From: Ardenticatenaceae bacterium
GTDB lineage: Bacteria; Chloroflexota; Anaerolineae; Promineifilales; Promineifilaceae
DNA length: 64,000 nt
Assembly: GCA_020634435.1 (NCBI GenBank)
Contig: JACKBS010000005.1
Span: 248,001 to 312,000 of the forward strand
Direction: 5' to 3'
The position numbers were made by a program, and so were the translations under genes. How positions within the stretch are numbered: position 1 is the first letter of the stretch; every line of letters starts with the position of its first letter. This document shows positions 8,981 through 17,323 of this stretch, piece after piece. Below the pieces are notes generated by a model. The model made no database searches and was not told where the DNA came from. It saw nothing but the letters and a program-made list of their open reading frames with translations.

Positions 8981-9484
8981 TCAATCATGGTGGTGGTCGT
9001 CTTCACCATGCGCATGACCGTGGGCCAACTCTTCGGCCGTCGCTTCACGGATGGCCGGAATGTGAACCTCAAAGTGCAGAGTTTCGCCAGCCAGCGGGTG
9101 GTTAAAGTCTAACATGACTTCAGTTTCGCGGATTTCAGCAATGGTGGCGTCGAACGGCTCGTCCGTTTCCACATCGCGCAGACTCAGTTCCAGCCCTTCT
9201 TCCAATTCAATGTCATCGGGGAACATGGAACGCGGCACAATTTCAAACGCTTCCATATCCACATCGCCATACGCTTCGTCTGGCGGCACAACGACCGTCT
9301 TACGGTCGCCAACAGACATGCCCACCAACGCTTTTTCCAGGCCGGGGATAATCTGGCCGTAGCCGTGCAAATATTCCAGAGGACCTTCTTCTTCTGAAGA
9401 ATCGATCACATCGCCATCATCCAGGCGCAAAACATATTCAAGCGTCACCACGACGCCATCTTTTACTTTTAACGCTTCGCTCAT
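8981..9484 (-). CDS. slyD: SlyD-like FKBP-type peptidyl-prolyl isomerase
   Basis: Probable cytoplasmic prolyl isomerase and chaperone. The 167 residues begin with KVKDGVVVTLEYVLRLDDGD, followed by PLEYLHGYGQIIPGLEKALVGM, the FKBP active-site segment. The insert-in-flap domain follows (about 70-130), and the sequence returns to FNHPLAGETLHFEVHI, a SlyD hallmark. The C-terminus is His-rich (HGHAHGEDDHHHD), as in metal-binding SlyD, so nickel or other metal binding is likely. A GGGAGAG ribosome site lies four bases before the ATG. The gene lies downstream of the cold-shock gene on the same strand but is separated from it by a terminator, so it is probably transcribed on its own. No ACGGCCGT site occurs in the gene. 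Confidence 0.93.
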   Translation of the reverse strand: MSEALKVKDGVVVTLEYVLRLDDGDVIDSSEEEGPLEYLHGYGQIIPGLEKALVGMSVGDRKTVVVPPDEAYGDVDMEAFEIVPRSMFPDDIELEEGLELSLRDVETDEPFDATIAEIRETEVMLDFNHPLAGETLHFEVHIPAIREATAEELAHGHAHGEDDHHHD

Positions 9485-9518
9485 CGTACTCTCCCTAATT
9501 CCGTTTCTGGGAAAAAGA

Positions 9519-9551
9519 AAGACTTTCGCCCTGTAGCAGAACGAAAGTCTT
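9519..9551 (-). terminator. Stem-loop between the cold-shock and slyD-like genes
   Basis: AAGACTTTCG (9519-9528) and CGAAAGTCTT (9542-9551) form a perfect 10-bp stem with a 13-base loop. On the minus strand it lies downstream of the cold-shock gene and is followed by TTCTTTTTC, so it fits an intrinsic terminator. Confidence 0.75.
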
Positions 9552-9627
9552 CAAATTACAGCTTTTAACTTGCATCACCTGTGGTTGGGCCGTTCACCCA
9601 ACCACAAGAGTTAACGCGAGTTTTATC

Positions 9628-9837
9628 TTAGACGGCCGTTACATTGGCAGCCGCCGGGCCCTTGGGACCAGCTTCGATACTAAACTCGACGCGCTGACCT
9701 TCATACAAGGTTTTGCGGCCGGAACCGTTAATTGCCGAGTAATGAACGAAGACGTCATCGCCATTGTCTACAGCAATAAAGCCAAAGCCTTTTGTGTCAT
9801 TGAACCATTTGACGGTTCCGGTTGTTGTTTCTGACAT
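9628..9837 (-). CDS. Cold-shock domain protein
   Basis: A 69-residue single cold-shock domain, the usual CspA size. It binds single-stranded RNA/DNA and acts as an RNA chaperone. Both RNA-binding motifs are visible: KGFGFI (RNP1) near residue 16 and VFVHYS (RNP2) near residue 29. TGTVKWFNDTKGFGFI at the N-terminus and EGQRVEFSIEAGPKGPAAANV at the C-terminus are canonical. The open frame continues upstream, but the ATG at 9837 is the family start and AAGGAG precedes it by about 11 bases. The last residues (VTAV) are encoded by an ACGGCCGT site. A long leader is possible, as for many cold-shock mRNAs. Confidence 0.95.
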   Translation of the reverse strand: MSETTTGTVKWFNDTKGFGFIAVDNGDDVFVHYSAINGSGRKTLYEGQRVEFSIEAGPKGPAAANVTAV

Positions 9838-10619
9838 TGAAAAAGAATCTCCTTGTGGTTCTACGGTAAACGGCCGTTTTGTAACCACATCTATATTTTC
9901 TAAAATTTGGCCGTTTACACTGCGACTTTGCCAAGAAAAAAGCACTCACCCGACTTTTTCCGTCCAGGTAGTGCTTTTAGTAATCCAGGACAAAACTCGC
10001 AAAATCTACGCCGATAGCGTACACGATTCTGCAATTTACGTCAATAATCTCAAAAATCTATTGAGCCAATACAAAGAATTCGGTTATCTGGCTCACCATT
10101 ATTCAAAAAGGGTATAGGCTCTAGCATCGCAATCAGGGGTGATTTTACGGCCGTAAATTTTACGAAATATCGCAAATGTTCCCTCGCTTGGATTGGTAAA
10201 GAATTTATGCGAATTGCGGCGGCTGCACATTCGGCAGGCGGAAGGTGGAACAGGCGAACAGCAGCGTTATGGTGGACCATATGCTAATTTACCTCAGCCA
10301 GGCGGCCCCGATATTCGAGGGATGTCAATACCCTGCCAAACTATTTGTTACCTGAATTGTGAAACCGCTAAAAAGCATCTATACTGCTTTGAATTCGATC
10401 GATAGCCGGGAACACAAGGCAAACACATCACCTATTTTTTTGACTAAATAAAAATTAAGTGTGTTCACACTGGCAAGTTATCGAATAAAAGTTAGAGCTA
10501 CATAGGCGTATGATGATCGAGCGCAACGATTTGGAACGGTGGATGTCTGTGTATAGGGTGCGATGATTTAATAAATACTGCAACGTTATACGTTAAATTG
10601 ACTTTGATGAGGATTCTAA
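9838..10619. other. Long gene-free region upstream of the cold-shock gene
   Basis: I find no credible gene in these 780 bases; the small open frames lack start signals and family resemblance. Structures seen are a hairpin at 9938-9978 (AAAAGCACTCACC facing GGTAGTGCTTTT, one bulge) about 100 bases upstream of the cold-shock ATG, and two ACGGCCGT sites (9870 and 10147, the latter within TTTACGGCCGTAAA). The AT-rich stretch from 10430 to 10610 probably holds the promoter of the PfkB gene, but I cannot place boxes with confidence. Confidence 0.5.
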
Positions 10620-11645
10620 ATGACTTCCATCGTAGCAGTGGGTCCTGTTACCGTTGGCATTAATCTTACTTCTAGCCGTGCGGAGCTACGCGCGCTGGGG
10701 CTGACACCGGGCAGCTTTTCGATCCTCTCTGTGGCGCGAATTGAGGCGATCCGCCTGACGCTGGAAAAGACTCGCGGCACCCTTCCCGAGCCTCGCAACG
10801 GTGGTTCGGTGGGCAACACCGCCAACCTCATAGCGCGTGCGGGCGTAAGCTGTGGCTTCATGGGGGTTGGTGGCAACGACGCCTTCGGCAGAGCGTTTGT
10901 CGCCAACTGTGCAAGCGCCTCATTGGCGTTCCTCTCTCAACTGGAGGAGGGTGCGGTTACCGGTTATGACTTCTATCTTTATGATGAAGCGGGTGAACGG
11001 ACCATCATCTTAACGCATGGCGCAAACGCCCTGTTGAGCCCTGACCGAATTGATAGCGACGCAATTCAAGGTGCAGAGCTTGTGCTGCTTGATGGTTCGG
11101 TACTCTCTTTTGGTCCAGAATCGGAAGCGGCCATGGCCCATTGTGCCCAGGTCGCCGAGGCGGCGAATGTGCCTTTTGTGCTTACCCTGGCCAGCACGCG
11201 AATCGTTAACAACTATCGCCCTTTCTACGACACGTTTGCCCCGAAAGCGCAGCTGGTAGCCGGGAATCTTGAGCAAACGGCCGTACTGCTAAACCTTAAC
11301 CCACAGGCAACTCTAGACGAAGTGAGGGCTGAACTCGCCAAAACGCCCATTGATGCCCTTGTCACCCTGGACGCCGCTGGCGCCTTTGCGCGAATCGGCG
11401 GTGAAGAATTTTTGATGCCGACTCAAGAGATTGAAGCATTAGACAGCACCGGTGCAGGCGATAATTTTCTTGGCGCCTTTCTGGTGGCGAGAAGGCAGGG
11501 CCTCTCGGTACGCAAGGCGCTTGCCGTCGGCAACATTGTTTCCGGTGAGGTTATTCAAGTTGACACTGCTCGCCTGCCGCTAAGCGTTGCTGTGCCGAGG
11601 CTGATGCAGAAAGCGATACAAATCGCTGAAACGCTTGATGATTAA
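10620..11645 (+). CDS. PfkB-family carbohydrate kinase
   Basis: A 341-residue ribokinase-like kinase that phosphorylates a sugar or nucleoside hydroxyl with ATP. The N-terminal signature is NGGSVGNTANLIARAG (about 60-75), and the C-terminal signature is DSTGAGDNFLGAFLVARRQG with the GAGD anion hole and catalytic Asp near residue 284. The order and length fit the adenosine kinase/fructokinase branch of the family, but I cannot name the substrate. A GAGGA site lies seven bases upstream of the ATG. It is followed 42 bases later by a GNAT acetyltransferase gene on the same strand, so the two may be co-transcribed. One ACGGCCGT site is read T-A-V. Confidence 0.9.
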   Translation: MTSIVAVGPVTVGINLTSSRAELRALGLTPGSFSILSVARIEAIRLTLEKTRGTLPEPRNGGSVGNTANLIARAGVSCGFMGVGGNDAFGRAFVANCASASLAFLSQLEEGAVTGYDFYLYDEAGERTIILTHGANALLSPDRIDSDAIQGAELVLLDGSVLSFGPESEAAMAHCAQVAEAANVPFVLTLASTRIVNNYRPFYDTFAPKAQLVAGNLEQTAVLLNLNPQATLDEVRAELAKTPIDALVTLDAAGAFARIGGEEFLMPTQEIEALDSTGAGDNFLGAFLVARRQGLSVRKALAVGNIVSGEVIQVDTARLPLSVAVPRLMQKAIQIAETLDD

Positions 11646-11687
11646 AATGAGCTGTCTGGCGAACAAGAAAGGCCCGGGGAGAAAGCC

Positions 11688-12473
11688 ATGATAGAAATCA
11701 ATGCCTCTGAATACCACAAAGTGATCCCGCTATTCCAAAATATTAACCACAGCATAGCAATTGTTTTTGCGGTGCTGGAAGGGAATAGTCCAGGCAGAGT
11801 ATTCGTTAATGAGCTAGCAGCGCCATCCAGCGTTTTCCTTTTTCCTGAAGGGACGTTCTTCTACATAAACGGCGATGAGAACGATACGGCCTTTTGCCAA
11901 TCGGTATCCAATCTTATTTTTGATGAAATATTGCCAAATGCGACCGAGAAAGAAGCGGTTATTTTCGCCTTCACAACAGCTTGGCGAAATCGCCTGGATT
12001 TGCTCTTGCGCACCAAAGGCGTGATCACAATTCATCGAAAAGTATTTCATTTCAACCCGGAAAAGTTTGCAGATTACCGAAGAAGTCAAGCAAGCCTACC
12101 AGATGGATTAACAATTCAACCGATTGACTCCGCACTGGCTCAGAAGTATCCAGTTTATCAACATTTGATTGAGCCTCGCTCCAAGCGCTTTGGTTTCTGT
12201 TTGCTGAAAGGCGATGAAGTTATCAGCGAGTGTAGTTCGATTTACGTGGGTGGCGGCGAAGCGGAAATAGATATTCACACAAAGGAAGAATATCAAGGGA
12301 GAGGCTACGCTCAGCTGGTAGCCAGTGCCTTTATCGTGGCTTGCCGGAGCAAAGGAGTAAGGCCCAATTGGGCATGCTGGCCCGAACGACAAGCTTCCGT
12401 GGCTTTAGCCAGAAAACTCGGCTTTGAAGAACAACCAGACGTACCAGCGCACCTATGGGCAGAAGGTTTGTAA
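11688..12473 (+). CDS. GNAT-family N-acetyltransferase
   Basis: A 261-residue protein with a divergent N-terminal half and a C-terminal GNAT fold. The acetyl-CoA-binding motif A is visible as EEYQGRGYAQLVASAFI (about residues 200-216). The following NWACWPERQASVALARKLGF matches the GNAT_acetyltran type, in which a W-x-C-x-x-x-N/Q-x-x-S pattern precedes the A-x-x-L-G-F motif. The substrate is unknown. GGGGAG lies seven bases before the ATG. It follows a PfkB kinase gene closely. It holds no ACGGCCGT site and is more AT-rich than that neighbour, so a recent arrival is possible but not shown. Confidence 0.88.
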   Translation: MIEINASEYHKVIPLFQNINHSIAIVFAVLEGNSPGRVFVNELAAPSSVFLFPEGTFFYINGDENDTAFCQSVSNLIFDEILPNATEKEAVIFAFTTAWRNRLDLLLRTKGVITIHRKVFHFNPEKFADYRRSQASLPDGLTIQPIDSALAQKYPVYQHLIEPRSKRFGFCLLKGDEVISECSSIYVGGGEAEIDIHTKEEYQGRGYAQLVASAFIVACRSKGVRPNWACWPERQASVALARKLGFEEQPDVPAHLWAEGL

Positions 12474-12562
12474 GGGTTTTTACCCATCGCTGCATCCTTC
12501 AGTTGTCTTTGCAAGAAACGCGCACAGACGCGCTCCAGCCAATGAATCAATCCAGCAGATGA

Positions 12563-13867
12563 CTAGCGGGGTACGGCCAAGCCCACCGGATTCACCGTGT
12601 AGCCTGGGAAAATGACGGGCAGCAGCGGGTTATTGAGCCGCATTTGGATGATTTCGCCCAGCACGTCCCGGTAATCGGTGGTAACGGCCAGGTCACCGGG
12701 GCCGACAAGCTGCTCATCGTGCAGGCCGGGCCAGCGAGCGTACACCTGCCCGCCGTTGAGACCGCCGCCCAGGGCCATCATCATGCTGCCGTGGCCGTGA
12801 TCGGTGCCCAGGCCGCCATTTTCTTGCGCCCGCCGCCCGAACTCGGACATGACCACTACCGTGACGTTGCCCATATGTGCCTGTAAATCTTCATAGAAGG
12901 CAGCGAGTCCCTCGGCGAGTTCTGCCAGATTGCTGGCCATACTGCCTACCGCGCCGCCCTGGGCCACATGGGTGTCCCAGCCATCCACATCAATGCAGGC
13001 CACCTCTACCCCCACCTCCGCCTTGATGAGTTGGGCCACCAGGCGCATGGCCTGGCCAAACTCGTTTTCCTGGTAAGGACGGCCGTTTGCCACATACCCC
13101 GCCGTATCAATCTTGCTCAGTACCTCGATGGAGGCAAACGTCTGCTGCGCTGCGGCGGTGAGCGTGTCTTGATTTTGGCTGTAGAGCGTTTGCAACAGGC
13201 TGGTCATTTGGCCGACGCGCTCGGAACTGCCGTTCAGATGGTACTCAGCAATGGATTGCAGCGCGGTTGAGGAAACGGCCCCGGTGAGCGAAGCAGGCAG
13301 CATGTCGCCCACGCCGATGGCCCGCAGTGAGGAGCTGTTGCCGCTGTCCAGCGTGGCCAGATGGCGCGCCAGCCAGCCCGTGTAGTCGCCGTTTTGCGTC
13401 GCGCCGCGCTCCATCAAATCCATCGCTTCAAAATGGGAGCGTGTTTCATCGGGGGAACCTGTGGCGTGGATGAAGGCCATATCGCCTGCGGCGTAGATGT
13501 CGTGCAGGGGAGCGAGCGCGGGGTGCAGACCAAAAAAACCATCGAGATCAACGGAACGGCCGTCGCTCGCTTTGTTGTCATCGGGCCGAGGAATACCAAT
13601 AAGAGGACGGTGGGCATAGTATTGCTCATCGCCGTGCGGCACGATCATGTTCAGGCCGTCGGCCCCGCCGCGCAAAAAGATGCAGACCAGCGTGTCGCCC
13701 GCTGGCCCCACGTACGGATCGGCCAGGCTGATGCGCGGCATCCAGGTGGGCAAGGCCACCAGCTTGTTGCCCAGCATCAGCGCGGCGGCCGACTGTACGC
13801 CCCGGCCCAAAAAGGTGCGGCGGCTGACTTGTTCGTATTCCTGGCAATGGTTTGTTTGGGTTGTCAT
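12563..13867 (-). CDS. DUF1501 exported protein (sulfatase-like fold) with Tat signal
   Basis: A 434-residue protein with a twin-arginine signal (SRRTFLGRGVQSAAALML, about residues 15-32), so probably folded before export. The body matches DUF1501: TLVCIFLRGGADGLNMIVPH near the N-terminus, FGLHPALAPLHDIYAAGDMAF, and VVVMSEFGRRAQENGGLGTD in the C-terminal third, the conserved region of the family's alkaline phosphatase-like fold. The biochemical activity is unknown. The DUF1800 gene lies immediately upstream on the same strand, a pairing common in bacteria and suggesting a joint role. A GGAG site precedes the ATG. Two ACGGCCGT sites fall inside. Confidence 0.93.
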   Translation of the reverse strand: MTTQTNHCQEYEQVSRRTFLGRGVQSAAALMLGNKLVALPTWMPRISLADPYVGPAGDTLVCIFLRGGADGLNMIVPHGDEQYYAHRPLIGIPRPDDNKASDGRSVDLDGFFGLHPALAPLHDIYAAGDMAFIHATGSPDETRSHFEAMDLMERGATQNGDYTGWLARHLATLDSGNSSSLRAIGVGDMLPASLTGAVSSTALQSIAEYHLNGSSERVGQMTSLLQTLYSQNQDTLTAAAQQTFASIEVLSKIDTAGYVANGRPYQENEFGQAMRLVAQLIKAEVGVEVACIDVDGWDTHVAQGGAVGSMASNLAELAEGLAAFYEDLQAHMGNVTVVVMSEFGRRAQENGGLGTDHGHGSMMMALGGGLNGGQVYARWPGLHDEQLVGPGDLAVTTDYRDVLGEIIQMRLNNPLLPVIFPGYTVNPVGLAVPR

Positions 13868-13883
13868 CGAGTTTCTCCAGATT

Positions 13884-13941
13884 GGTAATTGAGTAATTTG
13901 TAATTGGGGTAATTACTTAATTGCTCAATTACCTAATTACC
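13884..13941. repeat. GGTAATT-family inverted repeat
   Basis: GGTAATTGAGTAATTTGTAA faces a run of AATTACC/CTCAATTACC units ending at 13941, forming an AT-rich hairpin between the DUF1800 and DUF1501 genes. A sister copy lies at 31234-31304. Confidence 0.8.
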
Positions 13942-13942
13942 G

Positions 13943-15490
13943 TCATGTCCATTGAAATTCGGGGCTGGCCAATAGCAGGGCGATACAGTCGCGCAGGCGC
14001 AGCTGGCTTTCGTCATCCTGGATGGATGGGCTGCCGATGTAGTTGGTGAAGAGGGTGAGCTCATCGGGGTGAAGGGAACGGCCGTATACCAATCCAGCAA
14101 ACAGTTGAATGGCCGATTCGGCCGTTTCGTCCGCGCCCGCCACCAGCAAATCGTCCAGCGGCACGGTGGTGCCCGGAATCTCATTGTGCAGCAGGGCTAC
14201 GGCAAAGTTCCAGCGCGGCAGCAGGTTAGCCGCCCACGCCGCCGAGACATCGGGGTAGCCGTCTGGCGGGGGCCATTGGAACAGCGGCTGGCCCATCGCC
14301 TGCATCCAGTCGGCGATGGCGCGGCCCCGGCCCAGGCGAAAGTCCACGTGCAGCGCCCGCAGCACCGAGACCATGTAGGAATACGGCCGTTTCAGTTTGG
14401 CAGGGGCTGTGGCAAACGCATCACTCAAGAAGATGACGCGCAGCATCGGCTTGATTTCGCCGTTGTTGTGCTGGTATGCTGCGGCCACCTGGGTGACCAG
14501 CTCCGCAGGTGGCTCATCGGCGACAAAGCGGCGCACCAGCTTGGTGGCCAAAAAAGTGGCGGTAGATGGGTGACTGGCCAACAAATCGAGCAGTTCTTCT
14601 ACCTCGGCCTCACCGCGCCCGGCGGGGAAAGCATGGCCAAGCGCCTGCTTGACCCCAAAGTCGTGCCTGGCCTCATCAAAGATAAACTGGCCGCGCAAAC
14701 GGCCCCGTTTGGCGACGGTCCAGCCAGTGAGAATACGAGCAACTTCCTGCACATCCTGCTGGCTGTAGCCACCGTCTATCCCCAGCGTGTGCAGCTCCAG
14801 CAGTTCGCGGGCGTAATTTTCGTTGGGATGGCTCGGCTCGTTGCTGATGTTGTCCAGGTAAAGCAACATCGCCGGGCTTTTGGCCGAAGCACCCAGCAGA
14901 TCGCGGAAGTTGGCGAGAGCATACGGCCGTATCACCTCCCGATCATCCACAATTTTGGCCAGGGGCATCACCTTATCTTTGCGCAGGTAAATATTGAAAT
15001 GGTCCGACCAGAATTCCACCATCGCCTCATACAGCTGCCGTTTGGAGTAGATGGCGCGCAAAAACGTGCCGCCAATCAACTCCACCGCGCCATCCTGTGG
15101 CTCCTGCTCGATGAGCACGCTGGCATCCATCTGGTACAGAGTTTGGTGTCGGGCGATGAGATCACCCGCCAAATCGTCGATGCCTTCCGGGTTGAGCTGC
15201 TCTTCCAGGTAGGCGGCCAGCCCCAGCTGCTCGACGCGGGCTACCTCGCCGGGACCAGGGCCGTACCCCGCCCGATCGAGCAGCCGTCGCGCTGGGTTCA
15301 CCGCCAGAGCGGGCAGCTCTGGGGCAGATTGCGTGAGGCTGGGATTACCGGGAACGGCCGTTGGCACCAGCAGCGTCTCTGGCAGTTCATGTTGCGCCAG
15401 TTCACGCCCTACCACGCTGCATCCGGCGGTTCCGGCCGCAACGGCCGTCAGACCACCCAGGCGGAGGAAATCACGTCGGGTTAGTTTCAT
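13943..15490 (-). CDS. DUF1800 family exported protein
   Basis: A 515-residue protein of the DUF1800 family, function unknown. It starts MKLTRRDFLRLGG, a Tat-type signal, followed by a lipobox-like GTAGCS, so it may be a Tat-exported lipoprotein. Family landmarks are LDRAGYGPGPGEVARV (about 85-100), MVEFWSDHFNIYLRKDK, NYARELLELHTLGIDGGYSQ and VARILTGWT. I chose the ATG at 15490, which has AAGGAC upstream and begins the signal peptide; the longer open frame has none. It precedes the DUF1501 gene with a 75-base spacer holding a hairpin. DUF1800/DUF1501 pairs are recurrent in Chloroflexota and Planctomycetota. Five ACGGCCGT sites lie within the gene. Confidence 0.92.
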   Translation of the reverse strand: MKLTRRDFLRLGGLTAVAAGTAGCSVVGRELAQHELPETLLVPTAVPGNPSLTQSAPELPALAVNPARRLLDRAGYGPGPGEVARVEQLGLAAYLEEQLNPEGIDDLAGDLIARHQTLYQMDASVLIEQEPQDGAVELIGGTFLRAIYSKRQLYEAMVEFWSDHFNIYLRKDKVMPLAKIVDDREVIRPYALANFRDLLGASAKSPAMLLYLDNISNEPSHPNENYARELLELHTLGIDGGYSQQDVQEVARILTGWTVAKRGRLRGQFIFDEARHDFGVKQALGHAFPAGRGEAEVEELLDLLASHPSTATFLATKLVRRFVADEPPAELVTQVAAAYQHNNGEIKPMLRVIFLSDAFATAPAKLKRPYSYMVSVLRALHVDFRLGRGRAIADWMQAMGQPLFQWPPPDGYPDVSAAWAANLLPRWNFAVALLHNEIPGTTVPLDDLLVAGADETAESAIQLFAGLVYGRSLHPDELTLFTNYIGSPSIQDDESQLRLRDCIALLLASPEFQWT

Positions 15491-15505
15491 GATATGTCCT
15501 TGGCG

Positions 15506-15558
15506 AGTGAAAAGTGATAAGTAAAAGTAGCTCACTTTTCACTTTTTACTTTTCACTG
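15506..15558. repeat. GTGAAAAGT-family inverted repeat
   Basis: AGTGAAAAGTGATAAGTAAA faces CTCACTTTTCACTTTTTACT, giving an imperfect hairpin just upstream of the DUF1800 gene and downstream of the 15582 gene. It belongs to the family at 7803, 35499 and 61593. Confidence 0.8.
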
Positions 15559-15567
15559 CTTCATCCA

Positions 15568-15596
15568 TTACCGTTTATCGCTTACTGATTACTGGC
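15568..15596. repeat. GTAATCAGTA-type short repeat at a gene end
   Basis: TTACCGTTTATCGCTTACTGATTACTGGCA holds TTACTGATTACTG units. The same units occur at 34236-34262, where they also cover a stop codon. Here they encode the last residues and TAA stop of the 15582 gene. Confidence 0.55.
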
Positions 15597-16097
15597 AACC
15601 GCCACCGGCTCACTCACCGCCCGCCGCGGCAGCCAGCCCAGCAAGCCAAAGGTGGCCGCGCCCAGCACGGTAATACCAACGACGGGGGCAAACAGGAACC
15701 AGCCAACGATGGGGAAAAGGCAGGCGAGTTCGTAAATCACGGCACCGCGCAGCAGGTTCAACACGTCTGAGCTGGGGCTGGCCAGCAGGGTAACCCGCCG
15801 GGCCAGCAGACGGGACAAACCGGCGGCGCCCACCGTGCCCAGCCCCATGCCAATAAAGGCCGCCAAAAAGGCGCTGGCCTGGCCCAGGCCGGGAATATTG
15901 GCGGTAATGGCGATAAAGAGGAGAAAAGCGGCCGTTACCGGCACCCCCAGGAAAAAACTTTTGCCCGGCGTTTGTTCCAGGCGCGTTTCAATGCGGTGGG
16001 TAACCTGCGGCATGAGTAAATTCAGCGCCAGCAGCAGGGCAGGCAAGCAAATTAGCATCCCCAAGAGGGAGTAAACAACAATATAAACATCAACCAT
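15582..16097 (-). CDS. Four-helix membrane protein, unknown function
   Basis: A 171-residue integral membrane protein that I do not recognise. Hydrophobic segments lie at about 5-30, 50-68, 75-95 and 115-155, separated by short polar loops with Arg residues. GAAGGAG lies seven bases before the ATG. It is upstream of the DUF1800/DUF1501 pair on the same strand, but a hairpin repeat separates them. Its last codons and stop (CAGTAA) lie in a GTAATCAGTAA-type repeat also found at 34236-34262, so the natural C-terminus may have been changed by the repeat. One near-match GCGGCCGT is present. Confidence 0.7.
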   Translation of the reverse strand: MVDVYIVVYSLLGMLICLPALLLALNLLMPQVTHRIETRLEQTPGKSFFLGVPVTAAFLLFIAITANIPGLGQASAFLAAFIGMGLGTVGAAGLSRLLARRVTLLASPSSDVLNLLRGAVIYELACLFPIVGWFLFAPVVGITVLGAATFGLLGWLPRRAVSEPVAVASNQ

Positions 16098-16264
16098 GAG
16101 ATTGCTCCTTCAACCGAAGTGGTTATGCCATGACCGTGAGAAACATGGCTCCGTAGGAAATACGGCCGTTGGCCCTTGTCCGATTCTGTGCATAGATACC
16201 GGACAATTCACCGAAAGTTGCAATCGGTTCGTAAACTGTTTGTAAATTGGGGTGTAGCGGGGCG

Positions 16265-17011
16265 CTATTTTAGGAGTTCAAACGTGGCGGGCGATGGCTC
16301 CTGGCCAAAGGCCTGCTGGAGATTTTCGCCGCAAGCGGCTAGTTGGGCTTCGGCCTGGGCGCGCTGGCCCGTATGCAGATAGAGCTGGATCAGTCGGCGG
16401 TGCCAGCCCTCGTGGTGTGGCTCAATGGTGATGAGCTGCTGAGCCAGGGGTATTGCCTGTTGGAATTGGCCGCTGGCTTCATGCTGGTTGAGCAGACGCA
16501 GCAGCGCTTCTAGCGCCATGAGGCGGTATTGTTCACGCTTGAGGGCCGCCCATTCCACAAACCCTTTGGCATCCTGCACCTGAATCGTTCCCAGGAAGTC
16601 TCCCTGGTAAAGCTCCAGGGCATATTCCGGGTTTTGCAGAATGTTTTGTTGGAAAACGGCCGTATCCAGCCACACATCATACGCGGGGTTCAGGCGCACG
16701 GTCTGCCGGTTGATCAAAATGGTATCTTCGCAGACGCGGCGCAGGCGGGAGAGCAGCACGCGCAAATTGTTGTTGGCCTGGCCGCGGGACTGAGCATTAA
16801 ACAACAACGAGGCGAGCACCTCACGCAAATGGGGGTAAGAGTGGCAGGCCAGGTAGGCAAACAACGCTTCAACCTTGCTCGACGTTGTTTCGACCAGCGG
16901 CTGGCCATTGATGAAAAATGAGGGGGTGCCAAATAGATGAATTTCTAGATAGGTGGAAGACGCCACCCGCTCATTTTGTTTGGTGTACTGCACGTGTTCG
17001 ATTGGCTGCAT
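16265..17011 (-). CDS. Short SARP/BTAD-type transcriptional regulator
   Basis: A 248-residue regulator with an N-terminal OmpR-like winged helix (about 20-110: EIHLFGTPSFFINGQPL, SSKVEALFAYLA, NNLRVLLSRLRRV) followed by a bacterial transcriptional activator domain of TPR-like helices (about 120-245). It stops right after the BTAD, where related proteins such as the one at 51384-54365 continue into an NB-ARC ATPase and TPR repeats. It is either a true short SARP or the remnant of a longer regulator. I chose the ATG at 17011, with a weak AGAGA site; the start is uncertain. It lies downstream of aceBA on the same strand but behind a strong terminator. One ACGGCCGT site is present. Confidence 0.8.
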   Translation of the reverse strand: MQPIEHVQYTKQNERVASSTYLEIHLFGTPSFFINGQPLVETTSSKVEALFAYLACHSYPHLREVLASLLFNAQSRGQANNNLRVLLSRLRRVCEDTILINRQTVRLNPAYDVWLDTAVFQQNILQNPEYALELYQGDFLGTIQVQDAKGFVEWAALKREQYRLMALEALLRLLNQHEASGQFQQAIPLAQQLITIEPHHEGWHRRLIQLYLHTGQRAQAEAQLAACGENLQQAFGQEPSPATFELLK

Positions 17012-17255
17012 TGGTCTCTTTGTTGTTAGAGCATTGGCTTCCGTGATGCATGTCAGCTTTGCTGCCCATAATAACTTGCTTACTACGTCTAATGGTTGAG
17101 CAAACTTTGCGACAGTGGAAGCTGGGCAATGGTATATTGAACAATTTCCACTTGAGATCAAGCGCCCGGTCAGCAGGCTTTTGCAAAGCTGCATTTTGAT
17201 CTTAAGAGGCCAAAGTTACCGTCTGACTTACGTCGCCAGAAAATATGCCCAAACG

Positions 17256-17294
17256 AAAAGAAACGGCCGTCTCCCACAGACGGCCGTTTCTTTT
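17256..17294 (-). terminator. Perfect 17-bp terminator stem from paired ACGGCCGT sites, after aceA
   Basis: AAAAGAAACGGCCGTCT (17256-17272) and its perfect complement (17278-17294) flank a 5-base loop. Read on the minus strand it lies 30 bases after the aceA stop and ends in CTTTT. Each arm carries one ACGGCCGT, as at 2148-2196 and 51348-51380. Confidence 0.85.
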
Positions 17295-17323
17295 ACCAAG
17301 GAGTGAATGGAAGAAATAGACAG

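Noticed and set aside
9764..10117. Plus-strand open frame of 117 codons opposite the cold-shock gene
   Set aside because: It overlaps the cold-shock gene on the other strand, has no ribosome site and no family resemblance.
10050..10280. Minus-strand open frame of 76 codons in the 10 kb spacer
   Set aside because: No ribosome site, odd composition and no resemblance to a known protein.
13361..13888. Plus-strand open frame of 175 codons opposite the DUF1501 gene
   Set aside because: Antisense shadow of a complete DUF1501 gene.
14069..15484. Plus-strand open frame of 471 codons opposite the DUF1800 gene
   Set aside because: Antisense shadow; the minus strand encodes a full DUF1800 protein with a signal peptide.
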